Assembly: GCA_965222505.1 (NCBI GenBank)
Contig: OZ244956.1
Span: forward strand, 5,084,001 to 5,148,000
DNA from: G965222505 sp965222505
GTDB taxonomy: Bacteria > Bacteroidota > Rhodothermia > Rhodothermales > DATKEJ01
Length of the DNA stretch: 64,000 nucleotides
Direction: 5' to 3'
The notes under the pieces were generated by a model. That model did not search any database and was not told the origin of the DNA. It saw nothing but the letters and a program-made list of their open reading frames with translations. Both the position numbers and the translations under genes were made by a program. Below, piece by piece: positions 8,158-17,067 of the stretch (position 1 is the stretch's first letter; each line of letters begins with the position of its first letter).

Positions 8158-10611
8158 TCAAGCCAATCCCCGGCGTTCGTGCTCGTGTTGTTCTTCGATG
8201 CGGCGGAACATGGCCACCCCAAACCCGGCCAGCATCAAGAAACAGCCATACCAGAGCAGGTTGATGACGGGTTTTTCATAGGCCTGGACCACCAGCCAAT
8301 CCTCGGCATCGAAGTCCACGCCCTGAATAACCAACCGGGCCGAGCCGCTGTCCACCTGCATCCCGGCAAAGGTGATCGTCAAGCCCCATTCAGGAATTTC
8401 GACGGATTCAAACCGTTGCGAGCGGTCTTTGTCGACCAGATACACGGGTTTCAAGGATTTCGTCTCACCGGTATTGCGGTTGGCAACCTGAATCGCGGCG
8501 GCAACAGCGATGTCCACGTTTTCCGTTTTCAGGGCCGGGTCTACCTCCAGGTCGAATTTCTCAAACGTTACGCTGTAGGGGGAGGAGCCGAGGGTTTTGG
8601 TTTGGCCTTGCTGGATTTCCAACTCGCCAGGGGTTTTGTTGGCCCCGGTGCGTTCCTCATACATGACCGATGGAGACACGGCCACGTAGATGTCTTTCTC
8701 GAAATAATTCTTCAGGTCCGGGTGCTGAATCCATTGGTCGCGTCGGCTTTTGTAAACCACCGGGTTTAGCGTAAACGTCCGGTTCTCCGGATCCTTGAAG
8801 TCGAGTTGATAGGAGGCATACCCTTCGGGGGTGCGGGACTGGCCGCTGTACGTCACTTCATATCCCTCAATGGCTACGGTCTGCCCCCGGTTGATGATAA
8901 AATTGTCTCGCTGGATCGGCTCGCCGGTGTCTGTCAAGGGGTTGTTGAAACCCGTTGTGCTGATGATGCCAAAGAGCATCATCGCAAAGCCAAGATGGGC
9001 AAGGGCACCGCCGGCCAGTTTGGGTTGCCCGCGCCCGATGCGCCACGCGACCTGTAGATTGCCGAAGAAGGCAAAAAACGAGGCGAAGACCAACAATAGA
9101 AACAACAAACTCGTCCCGTATTGCGCCCAGAAGGCTCCCAGACTGGCGGCTATGCCGGAATGATACAGTGTGGGGTCTGCGCCCACAGCGGCCACCGGTG
9201 CTTTCGCGGTGGTCTGTGCGAATGGGGTTACAAACAGGACGATGATGGTGCCCACAACGGCGGCAACCAGCGGACGCAGCAAGACCTGGTTCACCTTCTC
9301 AACACTCATCTTGGACCACCAGAACAGTTGCCCCAACCCGAGCAGGAAGGCAATAATCACGATGATGGGCAGGCTCCACTTGTTGTAGAACTCAATCGGG
9401 ACGCCCGAGGGGTTGTCCCGGAAGATGCGCCCCAGTATGGGGGTACTGGTGCCGAGGATGATGACGAGGGCGAGGGCACACAGCAACATCGCGCCCGTGA
9501 AGATCATAAATTCGCGGGAGAGGAAATTGGGTTCTTGCCGTGGGGTAGGCAGTTCCTTGTAGCGATAGAAAAACAGCCCGAATCCAACAGCAGCCATCGC
9601 CAGAATCCAGACCAGAAGCTGATTGTTCAGACCGAGGTCTACGAAGGAGTGCACGGAGATGTCGCCCAGGATGCCACTCCGGGTAAGGAAGGTCGAGTAG
9701 ATCACCAGCATGTAGGCCAGGATGCTCAGCCAGATGGCGGCTTTTTGACTGGTGCCGCTCCGTTTCTGGGCAATCATGGTGTGGATGGCGGCAATCCCGA
9801 CCAACCACGGCACCAATGAGGAATTTTCCACAGGATCCCAGGCCCAGTAGCCCCCAAAAGAAAGGGTCACGTATGCCCAGTAGCCGCCCATGATAATGCC
9901 GCCGGCCAGGATCATATTTGCCATGATGGCCCAGGGTAGGGCAGGGCGCACCCATTCTGTGTATCGGCGCGTCCAGAGGCCGGCCACGGCATAGGCAAAG
10001 GGCACGATCATCGTTGCAAACCCGATGAACAGCGTCGGCGGATGAATGACCATCCAGGGGTTTTGCAGGAGGTCGTTCAGGCCGTTTCCATCTGGAGGTA
10101 CACCACCGGATTGTAAGAAAGGGGCATCCGGAAACCGTTCGGCCAGTAACATGAAAGGATTAGACCCGATGGGCAAGAACCCCAGCTTAATGCCCACAAT
10201 CATCGAAATCATAAACGCCTGACAGAATGCGATGACCGTCATGACCGGTGCTTCAAAGCTGCGTCCCCAATAGATGACCCCCAGGCCGGTGAGGCCGGTG
10301 AAAAAGATCCACAATAAAAATGACCCTTCCTGCCCCGCCCAGAGCGCTGAGAATATGTAGTGCATGGGCAAATCGTTAGACGAGTTACTCCAGACGTAGT
10401 TGTACCCGTATTGGTGGGTCCAGATGAGGTAAGACAGGACCAGCATCGCGCCGATGATTCCTGCAAACATGGTGCCCCACCCGAGCCGGCCCAGCCGTAT
10501 CCAGGGGGCTGCTCCGGCTGGGTTATTCGTGGCTTTGAAAAATGCATAGCCGGTGCCGAGGCAGGCTACAAAGGCAATCAGGATCAGAAGGTGGCCAATG
10601 GTCCCGAGCAT
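8158..10611 (-). CDS. ccmF: Cytochrome c-type biogenesis heme lyase CcmF
   Basis: The 817-residue polytopic protein contains the WWD-type heme-handling signature GGYWAWDPVENSSLVPWL in the first half and a periplasmic domain before the last membrane segment. This is the layout of CcmF/CycK/NrfE, which ligates heme to apocytochrome CxxCH motifs on the outer face of the inner membrane. Its length is somewhat above the usual 650 residues because of the large C-terminal periplasmic domain. The window encodes more than 30 CxxCH motifs in secreted cytochromes, which need such a system. It stands alone here; other ccm genes are not seen in the window. Confidence 0.93.
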   Translation of the reverse strand: MLGTIGHLLILIAFVACLGTGYAFFKATNNPAGAAPWIRLGRLGWGTMFAGIIGAMLVLSYLIWTHQYGYNYVWSNSSNDLPMHYIFSALWAGQEGSFLLWIFFTGLTGLGVIYWGRSFEAPVMTVIAFCQAFMISMIVGIKLGFLPIGSNPFMLLAERFPDAPFLQSGGVPPDGNGLNDLLQNPWMVIHPPTLFIGFATMIVPFAYAVAGLWTRRYTEWVRPALPWAIMANMILAGGIIMGGYWAYVTLSFGGYWAWDPVENSSLVPWLVGIAAIHTMIAQKRSGTSQKAAIWLSILAYMLVIYSTFLTRSGILGDISVHSFVDLGLNNQLLVWILAMAAVGFGLFFYRYKELPTPRQEPNFLSREFMIFTGAMLLCALALVIILGTSTPILGRIFRDNPSGVPIEFYNKWSLPIIVIIAFLLGLGQLFWWSKMSVEKVNQVLLRPLVAAVVGTIIVLFVTPFAQTTAKAPVAAVGADPTLYHSGIAASLGAFWAQYGTSLLFLLLVFASFFAFFGNLQVAWRIGRGQPKLAGGALAHLGFAMMLFGIISTTGFNNPLTDTGEPIQRDNFIINRGQTVAIEGYEVTYSGQSRTPEGYASYQLDFKDPENRTFTLNPVVYKSRRDQWIQHPDLKNYFEKDIYVAVSPSVMYEERTGANKTPGELEIQQGQTKTLGSSPYSVTFEKFDLEVDPALKTENVDIAVAAAIQVANRNTGETKSLKPVYLVDKDRSQRFESVEIPEWGLTITFAGMQVDSGSARLVIQGVDFDAEDWLVVQAYEKPVINLLWYGCFLMLAGFGVAMFRRIEEQHEHERRGLA

Positions 10612-10627
10612 AAGGTAAAGGGGTCAA

Positions 10628-10835
10628 GTGCGGGGTGCGGAGTGCGGAGTGCGACTCCAGGTATGACGATTATGCAAGAACAAGTAACGCGGAGGGAAAG
10701 CACGTATTGAAACAGGGTGCCTAAAAAATGATCCGTTAATAACACTTAAAATCCCAGCTCCCTCTAAAGCAGATATGCAGCGCTACACCGAAACCAAATT
10801 AAGAATATGCAATAGACCTTTCGCACTCCGCACTC
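10628..10835. repeat. Inverted heptamer element A (GTGCGGA type)
   Basis: The left part (10628-10656) is four tandem degenerate heptamers of the GTGCGGR type with exact 7-base period. A 14-base arm (10640-10653) is repeated as a perfect inverse at 10822-10835. The right arm runs into the stop codon of plsY. The roughly 170 bases between the arms, part of the 222-base gap between ccmF and plsY, contain no gene that I can see. Confidence 0.65.
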
Positions 10836-11439
10836 ACAACAGTGCGCGCAGTTGCTGGATGTGTTTGGGGATCGTGAGCAAGGCCAGGATCAATACGGCG
10901 AAAGCGGCCAGAGGGCCATAGAGGCCATATGCGGCCAGGGGAAGCAGAACGGAGGCCAGGAAGCCGCCGGGGATCACATCGCGTGGGCCCCGCCATTGTT
11001 GAAAACCCCACGTGCCCAGAACCATCAGCACGCCCCAGATCGGCACCAGCCAGGGCATCAGGAGGAGGAGGCCCCCGGCTGCCGTTGCAAAACCTTTGCC
11101 GCCGGAGAGTTTGCCCGCAGAAAGGCTCAGCCAGAGGTTGTAATTGTGTCCGGCCATCGCGCCGATTAACCCCAGGCATCCGGCCCACAAGCGGCCCAGG
11201 CCCCACCCGAACCGTGCATCCAGATATTGAGCCAGCAAGACCGCTACAATGCCCTTCAGGGCATCAAACACCATCACAGTAGCCCCGGTCCATTTGGAGC
11301 CGGTTACCTCATAGGTGTTCATCGCTCCGATATTTCCGGAGCCTTCATTCCTCAAGTCTTTCCCCAACCGCCGTTGCACCACGAAATACGCCGTCGGGAT
11401 CGTGCCGATGAGGTAAGTGAGGAGGAGGAGGTAGGGCAT
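10834..11439 (-). CDS. plsY: Glycerol-3-phosphate acyltransferase PlsY
   Basis: This 201-residue membrane protein has the PlsY signatures: the N-terminal GTIPTAYFV helix, then GSGNIGAMNTYEVTG (about 35-49), and the later GGKGFATAAGG motif (about 113-123). PlsY transfers an acyl group from acyl phosphate to glycerol 3-phosphate, the first step of phospholipid synthesis, at the inner membrane. Length matches the family (about 200). It follows rny on the same strand after a 154-base gap that contains two GTGCGAC heptamers near its start and no visible gene. Confidence 0.95.
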   Translation of the reverse strand: MPYLLLLTYLIGTIPTAYFVVQRRLGKDLRNEGSGNIGAMNTYEVTGSKWTGATVMVFDALKGIVAVLLAQYLDARFGWGLGRLWAGCLGLIGAMAGHNYNLWLSLSAGKLSGGKGFATAAGGLLLLMPWLVPIWGVLMVLGTWGFQQWRGPRDVIPGGFLASVLLPLAAYGLYGPLAAFAVLILALLTIPKHIQQLRALL

Positions 11440-11593
11440 GGCTGGTGCGACGTGCGACGTTACGAAATTATTGAAATTCTAAAATTAACCAGAAACGTTG
11501 AGGGAGACAAAACAATCACAACGGACCACGAGCGAGCGCCTCAGCGCACTTCCGCGATGCGGACTGTACCTTCTTCCGCGAGCGTACCACCCG

Positions 11594-13312
11594 CTATTTC
11601 GCGTAGGAAACCGAGCGGATTTCCCGAATCACGGTTACCTTGATCTGGCCGGGGTATTGCATTTCGGACTCGATTCTCTTGGCAATGTCGTTGGCCAGTT
11701 GTTCGGCGTGGGCATCCTGGATCAGGGTATGGTTGACGATCACCCGAAGTTCGCGTCCGGCCTGAATGGCATAGACTCGTTGCACCCCTTTGAACGACCC
11801 TGCCAGTTTCTCCAGGTTTTGAAGCCGTTTGATATAACTTTCGAGGGCTTCCCGGCGTGCACCTGGCCTAGCCCCTGAAATCGCGTCTGAGGCCTGTATG
11901 ATGGGGGCTATTTCGCAGGTCATCTCGATCTCGTCGTGATGCGCGCCAACGGCATTACACACCTGAGCCGATTCCTTATACTTCCGGCAGAGTTCCATCC
12001 CGACGATGGCGTGGGGGCTTTCGAGGTCGCCCTCAATCACTTTGCCGATGTCGTGCAACAGTCCGGCCCGGCGGGCTTGCCGCGGATCCAGGTCCAGTTC
12101 AGCGGCCATGAGGGACGAGAGTTTGGCAACCTCAATCGAGTGGGAGAGGAGGTTTTGTCCGTAGCTCGTGCGGTATCGCATCCGACCGATCATGCGCACC
12201 AGTTCGGGGTGCAAGCCGTGCAGGCCCAGATCAATCAGGGTGCGTTCGCCGGTTTCGATGATCGCCTCTTCCAACTCGGCGCGGACCTTTTCCACGACCT
12301 CTTCGATACGGGCCGGGTGAATCCGGCCATCCTGAATCAGGTTGTTCAAGGCAATGCGGGCCACTTCCCTGCGGACGGGGTCGAACCCGGACAGAATAAC
12401 GGCCTCTGGGGTATCGTCTACAATGACTTCAATGCCGGTGGCGGCTTCAAAGGCCCGGATGTTGCGCCCTTCCCGGCCAATAATGCGGCCTTTCATGTCA
12501 TCCGAATCCAGGTTAATCACCGAGACGGTATGCTCAATGGCATGGCTGCTGGCCGAGCGTTGGATGGCTGTCAGGACGGCTTTTCGGGCTTCCCGGTTGG
12601 CGGTTAATTTGGCCTCGTCTCGCACATCCTTGATCTTCGCCGCCGATTCGAGCCGGACCTCGTCAATCAATTGTTCGGCGAGGGTGCGGCGGGCTTCCTC
12701 GCGGGAGACACCGGCAATTTGTTCGAGCTTCTCCAGGTACGTTTTCTTCTGTTGCTCCAACGCAAGGTGCTCGGCATTCAGGGCCTCTAGCCGGGTGTTC
12801 AGGGATTGCGAACGGGCGTCCAACGCAGCACGCTCGGATTCAAGGGTTTGGTGGCGGGCGTTGATGTCACGGCTGAGGGTTTCGGCCGTATCACACGCTT
12901 GTTTGGCTTTACGGTGGTGCTGTTCTGTTTCGCGGCGAAGGGCTTCAAGCGTGGCATTTGCTTTGAGCAGCAAGGCCTCTCGTTCATTGTAGCGATGGCT
13001 GCGGCGGGAGAGTTTTTCCTGGCGTTTGGCCAGTTTTTGGCGGTTTTTGTTCAGCGCACGGCGGGTTTCATCGGCTTCGCGTTCGGACGCCTGTTTTTTG
13101 GTATGCCAGGATTGCTCCAGTTGGTGGAGCCGGGCATCGCAGAGGGCTTGGGCCTTGGCTTCAGATTCGGAAAGAAGGGTCTGGGCTTTCTGTGAAAGGG
13201 CCAACACCTTGTTATGTGAGGCTTTAGTGGAAAGATATCGCCCCAGGATAAAGCCGACGCCCAGCACAAGAGGGAGCGCGGCTATGAAGACCATAACCGG
13301 GATGGGTTGCAT
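11594..13312 (-). CDS. rny: Ribonuclease Y
   Basis: From the ATG at 13312 the protein has 572 residues, typical for RNase Y (510-570). It begins with a single membrane anchor (PVMVFIAALPLVLGVGFILG). A long coiled coil rich in Lys/Glu/Gln/Arg follows, then a KH domain (GRIIGREGRNIRAFE) and an HD domain (LLHDIGKVIEGD, AVGAHHDEIE). It is a membrane-bound endoribonuclease that starts mRNA decay. The frame stays open upstream of this ATG to 13666, but that stretch is not plausible protein: it lies before the membrane anchor and covers the structured RNA described next. I therefore chose the internal start. Confidence 0.93.
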   Translation of the reverse strand: MQPIPVMVFIAALPLVLGVGFILGRYLSTKASHNKVLALSQKAQTLLSESEAKAQALCDARLHQLEQSWHTKKQASEREADETRRALNKNRQKLAKRQEKLSRRSHRYNEREALLLKANATLEALRRETEQHHRKAKQACDTAETLSRDINARHQTLESERAALDARSQSLNTRLEALNAEHLALEQQKKTYLEKLEQIAGVSREEARRTLAEQLIDEVRLESAAKIKDVRDEAKLTANREARKAVLTAIQRSASSHAIEHTVSVINLDSDDMKGRIIGREGRNIRAFEAATGIEVIVDDTPEAVILSGFDPVRREVARIALNNLIQDGRIHPARIEEVVEKVRAELEEAIIETGERTLIDLGLHGLHPELVRMIGRMRYRTSYGQNLLSHSIEVAKLSSLMAAELDLDPRQARRAGLLHDIGKVIEGDLESPHAIVGMELCRKYKESAQVCNAVGAHHDEIEMTCEIAPIIQASDAISGARPGARREALESYIKRLQNLEKLAGSFKGVQRVYAIQAGRELRVIVNHTLIQDAHAEQLANDIAKRIESEMQYPGQIKVTVIREIRSVSYAK

Positions 13313-13563
13313 GAGGGCAGCGTTAAATCTATATAGAAAAGCCCCGGTTTGGAGCGTGGCGTAGCCCGATCCGCCCCAGGGCGTCGTATGCAGTGCAGGC
13401 GCCAGCCTGTCTGGAAGAGAGAACCACTGTAAACACAGTGGGTAGCTGCCCAGGTTCTTACAGCTTCCACGGTTTTCCAATGGAAAGACGTACACGAAGC
13501 ACGTTGTGGCCTGCCGTTGACACCCGGAGGATAGCTCCCGAGAAAGTACGCATCTGGTTCTCT

Positions 13564-13667
13564 TTTGCGTACGCAGACCGGCGCGTTGTACTGGTCTGTA
13601 TCCTACGATACAGACAGGGTTCGTTATATGGGGCCGAGGGGCACGGGTTCCGTCCTGCGCACGCAAA
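13564..13667 (-). ncRNA. ssrS: 6S-like RNA (6S-Flavo type) between zapA and rny
   Basis: On the minus strand, TTTGCGTGCGCAGGAC (13667-13652) pairs with GTCTGCGTACGCAAA (13578-13564), forming a 15-pair closing stem with one G-T pair and one bulged G. Inside is an open region and a perfect 9-pair hairpin, GTCTGTATC-GTAG-GATACAGAC (13615-13594). A long closing stem, a large bubble and an apical hairpin in about 104 bases is the shape of the short 6S-Flavo RNAs. As I recall, the zapA-rny gap is where Bacteroidota carry 6S RNA. 6S RNA sequesters RNA polymerase holoenzyme. The ends are those of the stem and are approximate. No sequence search was possible. Confidence 0.6.
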
Positions 13668-13699
13668 AAGCCATGAAATAGACAGGCCGAAAAATGGCC

Positions 13700-14005
13700 T
13701 CAGGAAGTGGGTCCATTAGATGGAGTCAAGGCGGCTGTCAACTGACTGGAAAGGGCATTCAAGGTACGATGTACACCCTCTTTTTGGGCTGAGGTTTGCT
13801 CACGTTCAACGAGGAGTTGCTCAGCAATACTCATGGCTGCCAGGATGACGATGGTCTGGGCGGGCTCGCCCGGCAGGCTCTGGCGGATTGACTCAACCTT
13901 GGCATTGACAAACGAAGCTACCTTACGGGTCAGCGCCTCGTCTTCGGGAAGAACGCGCAGGGGGTACTCGCGGTTGAGGATGCGCACACGGATGGATTTT
14001 TCCAT
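13700..14005 (-). CDS. zapA: Cell division protein ZapA
   Basis: The 101-residue protein has the ZapA pattern: an N-terminal strand pair (SIRVRILNREYPLRV), EDEALTRKVASFVNAKVE, then IVILAAMSIAEQLLVERE leading into a coiled coil. ZapA bundles FtsZ filaments at the division site. Length is usual for the family. It is followed on the same strand by a small hairpin (AGGCC/GGCCT just past the stop) and the 6S-like RNA, and preceded by a coiled-coil gene, so the three may share a transcript with pheT upstream. Confidence 0.9.
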   Translation of the reverse strand: MEKSIRVRILNREYPLRVLPEDEALTRKVASFVNAKVESIRQSLPGEPAQTIVILAAMSIAEQLLVEREQTSAQKEGVHRTLNALSSQLTAALTPSNGPTS

Positions 14006-14085
14006 ACGGCCAGCGGGGTTGAGCGGGATGATCTAGATTTTGCGGTGGGTAATGGGCACAAGGTAGGCCGTCTACACCAAAGTTG

Positions 14086-14418
14086 CTACGGCAAGCCCGA
14101 AGCGCTTATGGGCGCAGCGTCGGTATACGTCTCCAGGTAAGTGTCTATGGCATCAATAAACCCTTGCACCTTTTCCTTAAGGGCTTCGGGCGGGTCGTTG
14201 AAATCCAAAAGGGTGCCCCCGGAAGGTTGTTGGGGCGCACCGGACATCTGGCCGAGACGTTCGGTCAGTACCGCGTTTTCGGCACGGAGCCGCCCGATTT
14301 CTTCGATGGCCTCAAGCACGGACGAGCGCAGCGTTTCAAGCACTTCCTGCTCGCGCTCCCAAGCTGTTTTTTTCTTCGGCGGCTGCTCGACCCGTTTAGA
14401 AGCATCCATATGTTTCAT
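14086..14418 (-). CDS. Small coiled-coil protein, possible ZapB-like division factor
   Basis: The 110-residue acidic protein has a strong heptad region (about 20-55: VLETLRSSVLEAIEEIGRLRAENAVL), a flexible middle, and a C-terminal helix. It has no signal peptide or membrane segment. Its place between pheT and zapA matches a small coiled-coil gene often found there in Bacteroidota, so a division-related role is plausible. That is context only; sequence similarity to ZapB cannot be claimed from inspection. An in-frame Met at residue 4 is an alternative start. Confidence 0.65.
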   Translation of the reverse strand: MKHMDASKRVEQPPKKKTAWEREQEVLETLRSSVLEAIEEIGRLRAENAVLTERLGQMSGAPQQPSGGTLLDFNDPPEALKEKVQGFIDAIDTYLETYTDAAPISASGLP

Positions 14419-14489
14419 AGAGGCTGGCGTGGTGCAAAATAAAATGGTAGCGGTCCATAGGGGAAAATATACAACACGTACTGAAAATC

Positions 14490-16937
14490 CTACTGTCGCA
14501 ATTCGGCTCCGTATTCCGCCCTGAGGCGTTTCAGGATGCGCTTTACCCGGCCATCCACTTCTGCATCGACCAATGTACGGTTCGTACCGAAACGCAGGGA
14601 AATCGCCACACTCTTGTGTCCTTCAGCAATGCCCTTGCCGCTATACACGTCGAATACCCTGACGTCTCGCAACAGTTTGGCATCCGCCGTCCGGATGGTT
14701 TTGACCAGAGCCGCAGCCGGCACCTCACCGGGCACCACCAGCGCCAGGTCCCGATCTACCTGCGGGAACCGGCTAATGGCTTGGTATTGTGGCCGAATGT
14801 GCTGTTTAGCGAGGGCTACCAGGGCATTCCAGCCCAGCACGACGTAGTACACCGGAGCCTGGAGGTCAAAACCCTCGGCCACGGTATTGCGCACTCGCCC
14901 GATGTAGCCCAGTGGCTGTTCCCTGACGGAAAGCATAATCTGATAAGAGGCATACGCCGGCGGGGTCTCGTGAGGATGCACATCGACATCCGTAACCTGT
15001 AGTCGATGTAACAAGGCCTCCACAACGCCTTTGGGATCAAAGACATCAACACTGCGGGCCTTGCTGTTCCAGCCATCGACAACGGCCTCGCCACTCATCG
15101 CCAAAAGAAGATGCTCCGATTCCCGGTATCCGGGGACGAAGGCTTTCTCATCCTTGTCGGCTTTGGCGAAGACGTGCCCGAACTCCATCATACGGAGGGC
15201 ACCTTGGCCGTTGCGCTGGTTGTGGGCCAGTACACTCAACACCCCCGGCAACAAACTCGGGCGCAGCGTGGTCATCTCCTGGGAAACCGGATTCAGGGTC
15301 ACGACCACCTGATCTGCTGCTGTATCGGTGAACTGTGTTGCCGTATCTGGAGCCAGCAGGCTGTTGGTATAGATCTCACGGAACCCTAAGCCACTCAAAA
15401 TACCCAGCGTTTTTTGCCGAAGGGTATCCCCTACATCATGCTGAGGCATGGCGTAGGGGGTTGGTGTGGAGGCCGGTGAGGGGATGTTGTCATACCCGTA
15501 CAACCGGGCGATCTCTTCGATGAGATCGATTTCCCGTTCTACATCCGGCCGGAAGGACGGTACGGTGCAGTGTAAAGTCTTTTCCCTGGCTTCCACGGCA
15601 AATCCAATCGCCGAAAGCCAGCGTTGCATGTCCTCGGGGGTCAGGTCGGTGCCCAGCACATGGTTGGTACGTTGAGGACGCAGGGTGAGATGCCGGGGTA
15701 ATACGGGGCGAGGGTGGGTATCCACTATACCGGGGACCAGCGTACCGCCAGCCAATTCCACCATCAGTTGTGCCGCACGGGCAGCAGCCCAGACCTGTCC
15801 GGCAGGGTCCACGCCTCGTTCGAAGCGGTAAGAGGCATCGGTCTGTAAGGCAAGGGCTTTGGCCGTACGACGAATCCTGGCCGGGTCAAAGTAGGCGCTT
15901 TCAATGAGTACATTGACGGTGCTGTCCGTCACTTCCGAGTTTTCACCTCCCATGATCCCACCGATGGCTACCGGCCGATCCGCATCACAAATCATGACCG
16001 TTTGATCAGGCAAGGTGCGTTCCTTGCTATCAAGGGTGGTAAAGAGGGAGGAGCCTTCCGTGCTACGTACGATGATATGCTTGCCGGCAATCATGTCGTA
16101 GTCAAAGGCGTGAAGCGGTTGCCCACACTCGTACATCACATAGTTGGTGATGTCGACGATGTTGTTACGGGGGCGCAGGCCAATGGCTTCCAGCCGCTGT
16201 TGTAGCCAGAGGGGGGACGGTGCAAGGGTGATGTTTTTGACCAGCAACGCGACGTACCGGCCACATCCATCGGGATCTTCAATGGTCACTTTGATGTGAT
16301 CAGCCGTTTCACCACCGGGTTGCGGAAGGTCAAGCGCGGGGCGTTGGAGAGGCTGTTGGGTAACGGCAGCCAGGTCTCTTGCAACGCCGATATGTGAGGT
16401 TGCATCGGGCCGGTTGGGTGTTAGGGAAATATCGAACACCTGGTCTTCCCGGCTTTGGCCCCGATCGGCCAGGTAGGTGCAGAACGCCTGGCCGATTTCG
16501 GCATCGGGGGCAAGGATCATAATGCCGGAGTGCGCTTCGGAAAGGCCCAACTCGTCTTCAGCACAGATCATCCCCATCGATACTTCACCCCGGATTTTTC
16601 CCTTCTTTATTTTGAAGGGTTTCTCGCCTTCCGGTGTGGGGAGCGTCGTGCCAATGGTTGCAACCGGCACCTTCTGTCCGGTGGCCACATTGGGTGCACC
16701 GCACACGATTTGTAGGGGTTCTTCTGTACCCAGGTCCACGGCGCACAACGTCAGCCGGTCGGCATTGGGGTGTTGCCGGGTTTCCAGGACGTGCCCGACG
16801 ACCACGCCGTCCAAGGCATTGCCCAGGTGCAAAAGGTCATCCACTTCAAGTCCGACCATCGTAAGTCGATCTGCTACGGTTTCCGCCGGTTCCGCCAGGT
16901 TCAAGTAATCGGTAAGCCAGGAATAACTGATTTTCAT
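14490..16937 (-). CDS. pheT: Phenylalanine-tRNA ligase beta subunit
   Basis: The 815-residue protein begins MKISYSWLTDYL and has the PheT domain series: an N-terminal tRNA-binding OB domain with VVVGHVLETRQHPNADRL, a B3/B4 editing region (EDPDGCGRYVAL), the B5 domain with ERGVDPAG nearby, and a C-terminal anticodon-binding ferredoxin-like domain (ISRFPQVDRDLALVV). It forms the alpha2-beta2 enzyme with PheS that charges tRNA-Phe. It lies just after pheS; the 128-base gap holds an inverted heptamer element. Confidence 0.97.
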   Translation of the reverse strand: MKISYSWLTDYLNLAEPAETVADRLTMVGLEVDDLLHLGNALDGVVVGHVLETRQHPNADRLTLCAVDLGTEEPLQIVCGAPNVATGQKVPVATIGTTLPTPEGEKPFKIKKGKIRGEVSMGMICAEDELGLSEAHSGIMILAPDAEIGQAFCTYLADRGQSREDQVFDISLTPNRPDATSHIGVARDLAAVTQQPLQRPALDLPQPGGETADHIKVTIEDPDGCGRYVALLVKNITLAPSPLWLQQRLEAIGLRPRNNIVDITNYVMYECGQPLHAFDYDMIAGKHIIVRSTEGSSLFTTLDSKERTLPDQTVMICDADRPVAIGGIMGGENSEVTDSTVNVLIESAYFDPARIRRTAKALALQTDASYRFERGVDPAGQVWAAARAAQLMVELAGGTLVPGIVDTHPRPVLPRHLTLRPQRTNHVLGTDLTPEDMQRWLSAIGFAVEAREKTLHCTVPSFRPDVEREIDLIEEIARLYGYDNIPSPASTPTPYAMPQHDVGDTLRQKTLGILSGLGFREIYTNSLLAPDTATQFTDTAADQVVVTLNPVSQEMTTLRPSLLPGVLSVLAHNQRNGQGALRMMEFGHVFAKADKDEKAFVPGYRESEHLLLAMSGEAVVDGWNSKARSVDVFDPKGVVEALLHRLQVTDVDVHPHETPPAYASYQIMLSVREQPLGYIGRVRNTVAEGFDLQAPVYYVVLGWNALVALAKQHIRPQYQAISRFPQVDRDLALVVPGEVPAAALVKTIRTADAKLLRDVRVFDVYSGKGIAEGHKSVAISLRFGTNRTLVDAEVDGRVKRILKRLRAEYGAELRQ

Positions 16938-17006
16938 TTTTTTCTGGTACGCTCGCGAAGAGGGTTAATGGCGCTATCGCGGTTCGGGGTTAGTGGCGCT
17001 TGGGTA

Positions 17007-17067
17007 AGTGCGGGGTGCGACGTGCGGCGTGTGACTCAGGTTTAGAGTGGGAGTCGCACCCCGCACT
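17007..17067. repeat. Inverted heptamer element B between pheS and pheT
   Basis: AGTGCGGGGTGCGAC at 17007-17021 is repeated as a perfect 15-base inverse at 17053-17067. The left side consists of four degenerate heptamers (GTGCGGG, GTGCGAC, GTGCGGC, GTGTGAC). The right arm runs into the pheS stop codon. It can form a hairpin with a loop of about 31 bases. There is no T-tract, so it is not a typical terminator. Confidence 0.7.

Noticed and set aside
13313..13666. N-terminal extension of RNase Y by 118 residues
   Set aside because: RNase Y starts with its membrane anchor at 13312; the upstream frame overlaps the 6S-like RNA and has no protein-like composition.
17007..17067. Intrinsic terminator between pheS and pheT
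   Set aside because: The 15-base stem has a large loop and no T-tract on either strand, and the pheST genes need to be co-expressed.
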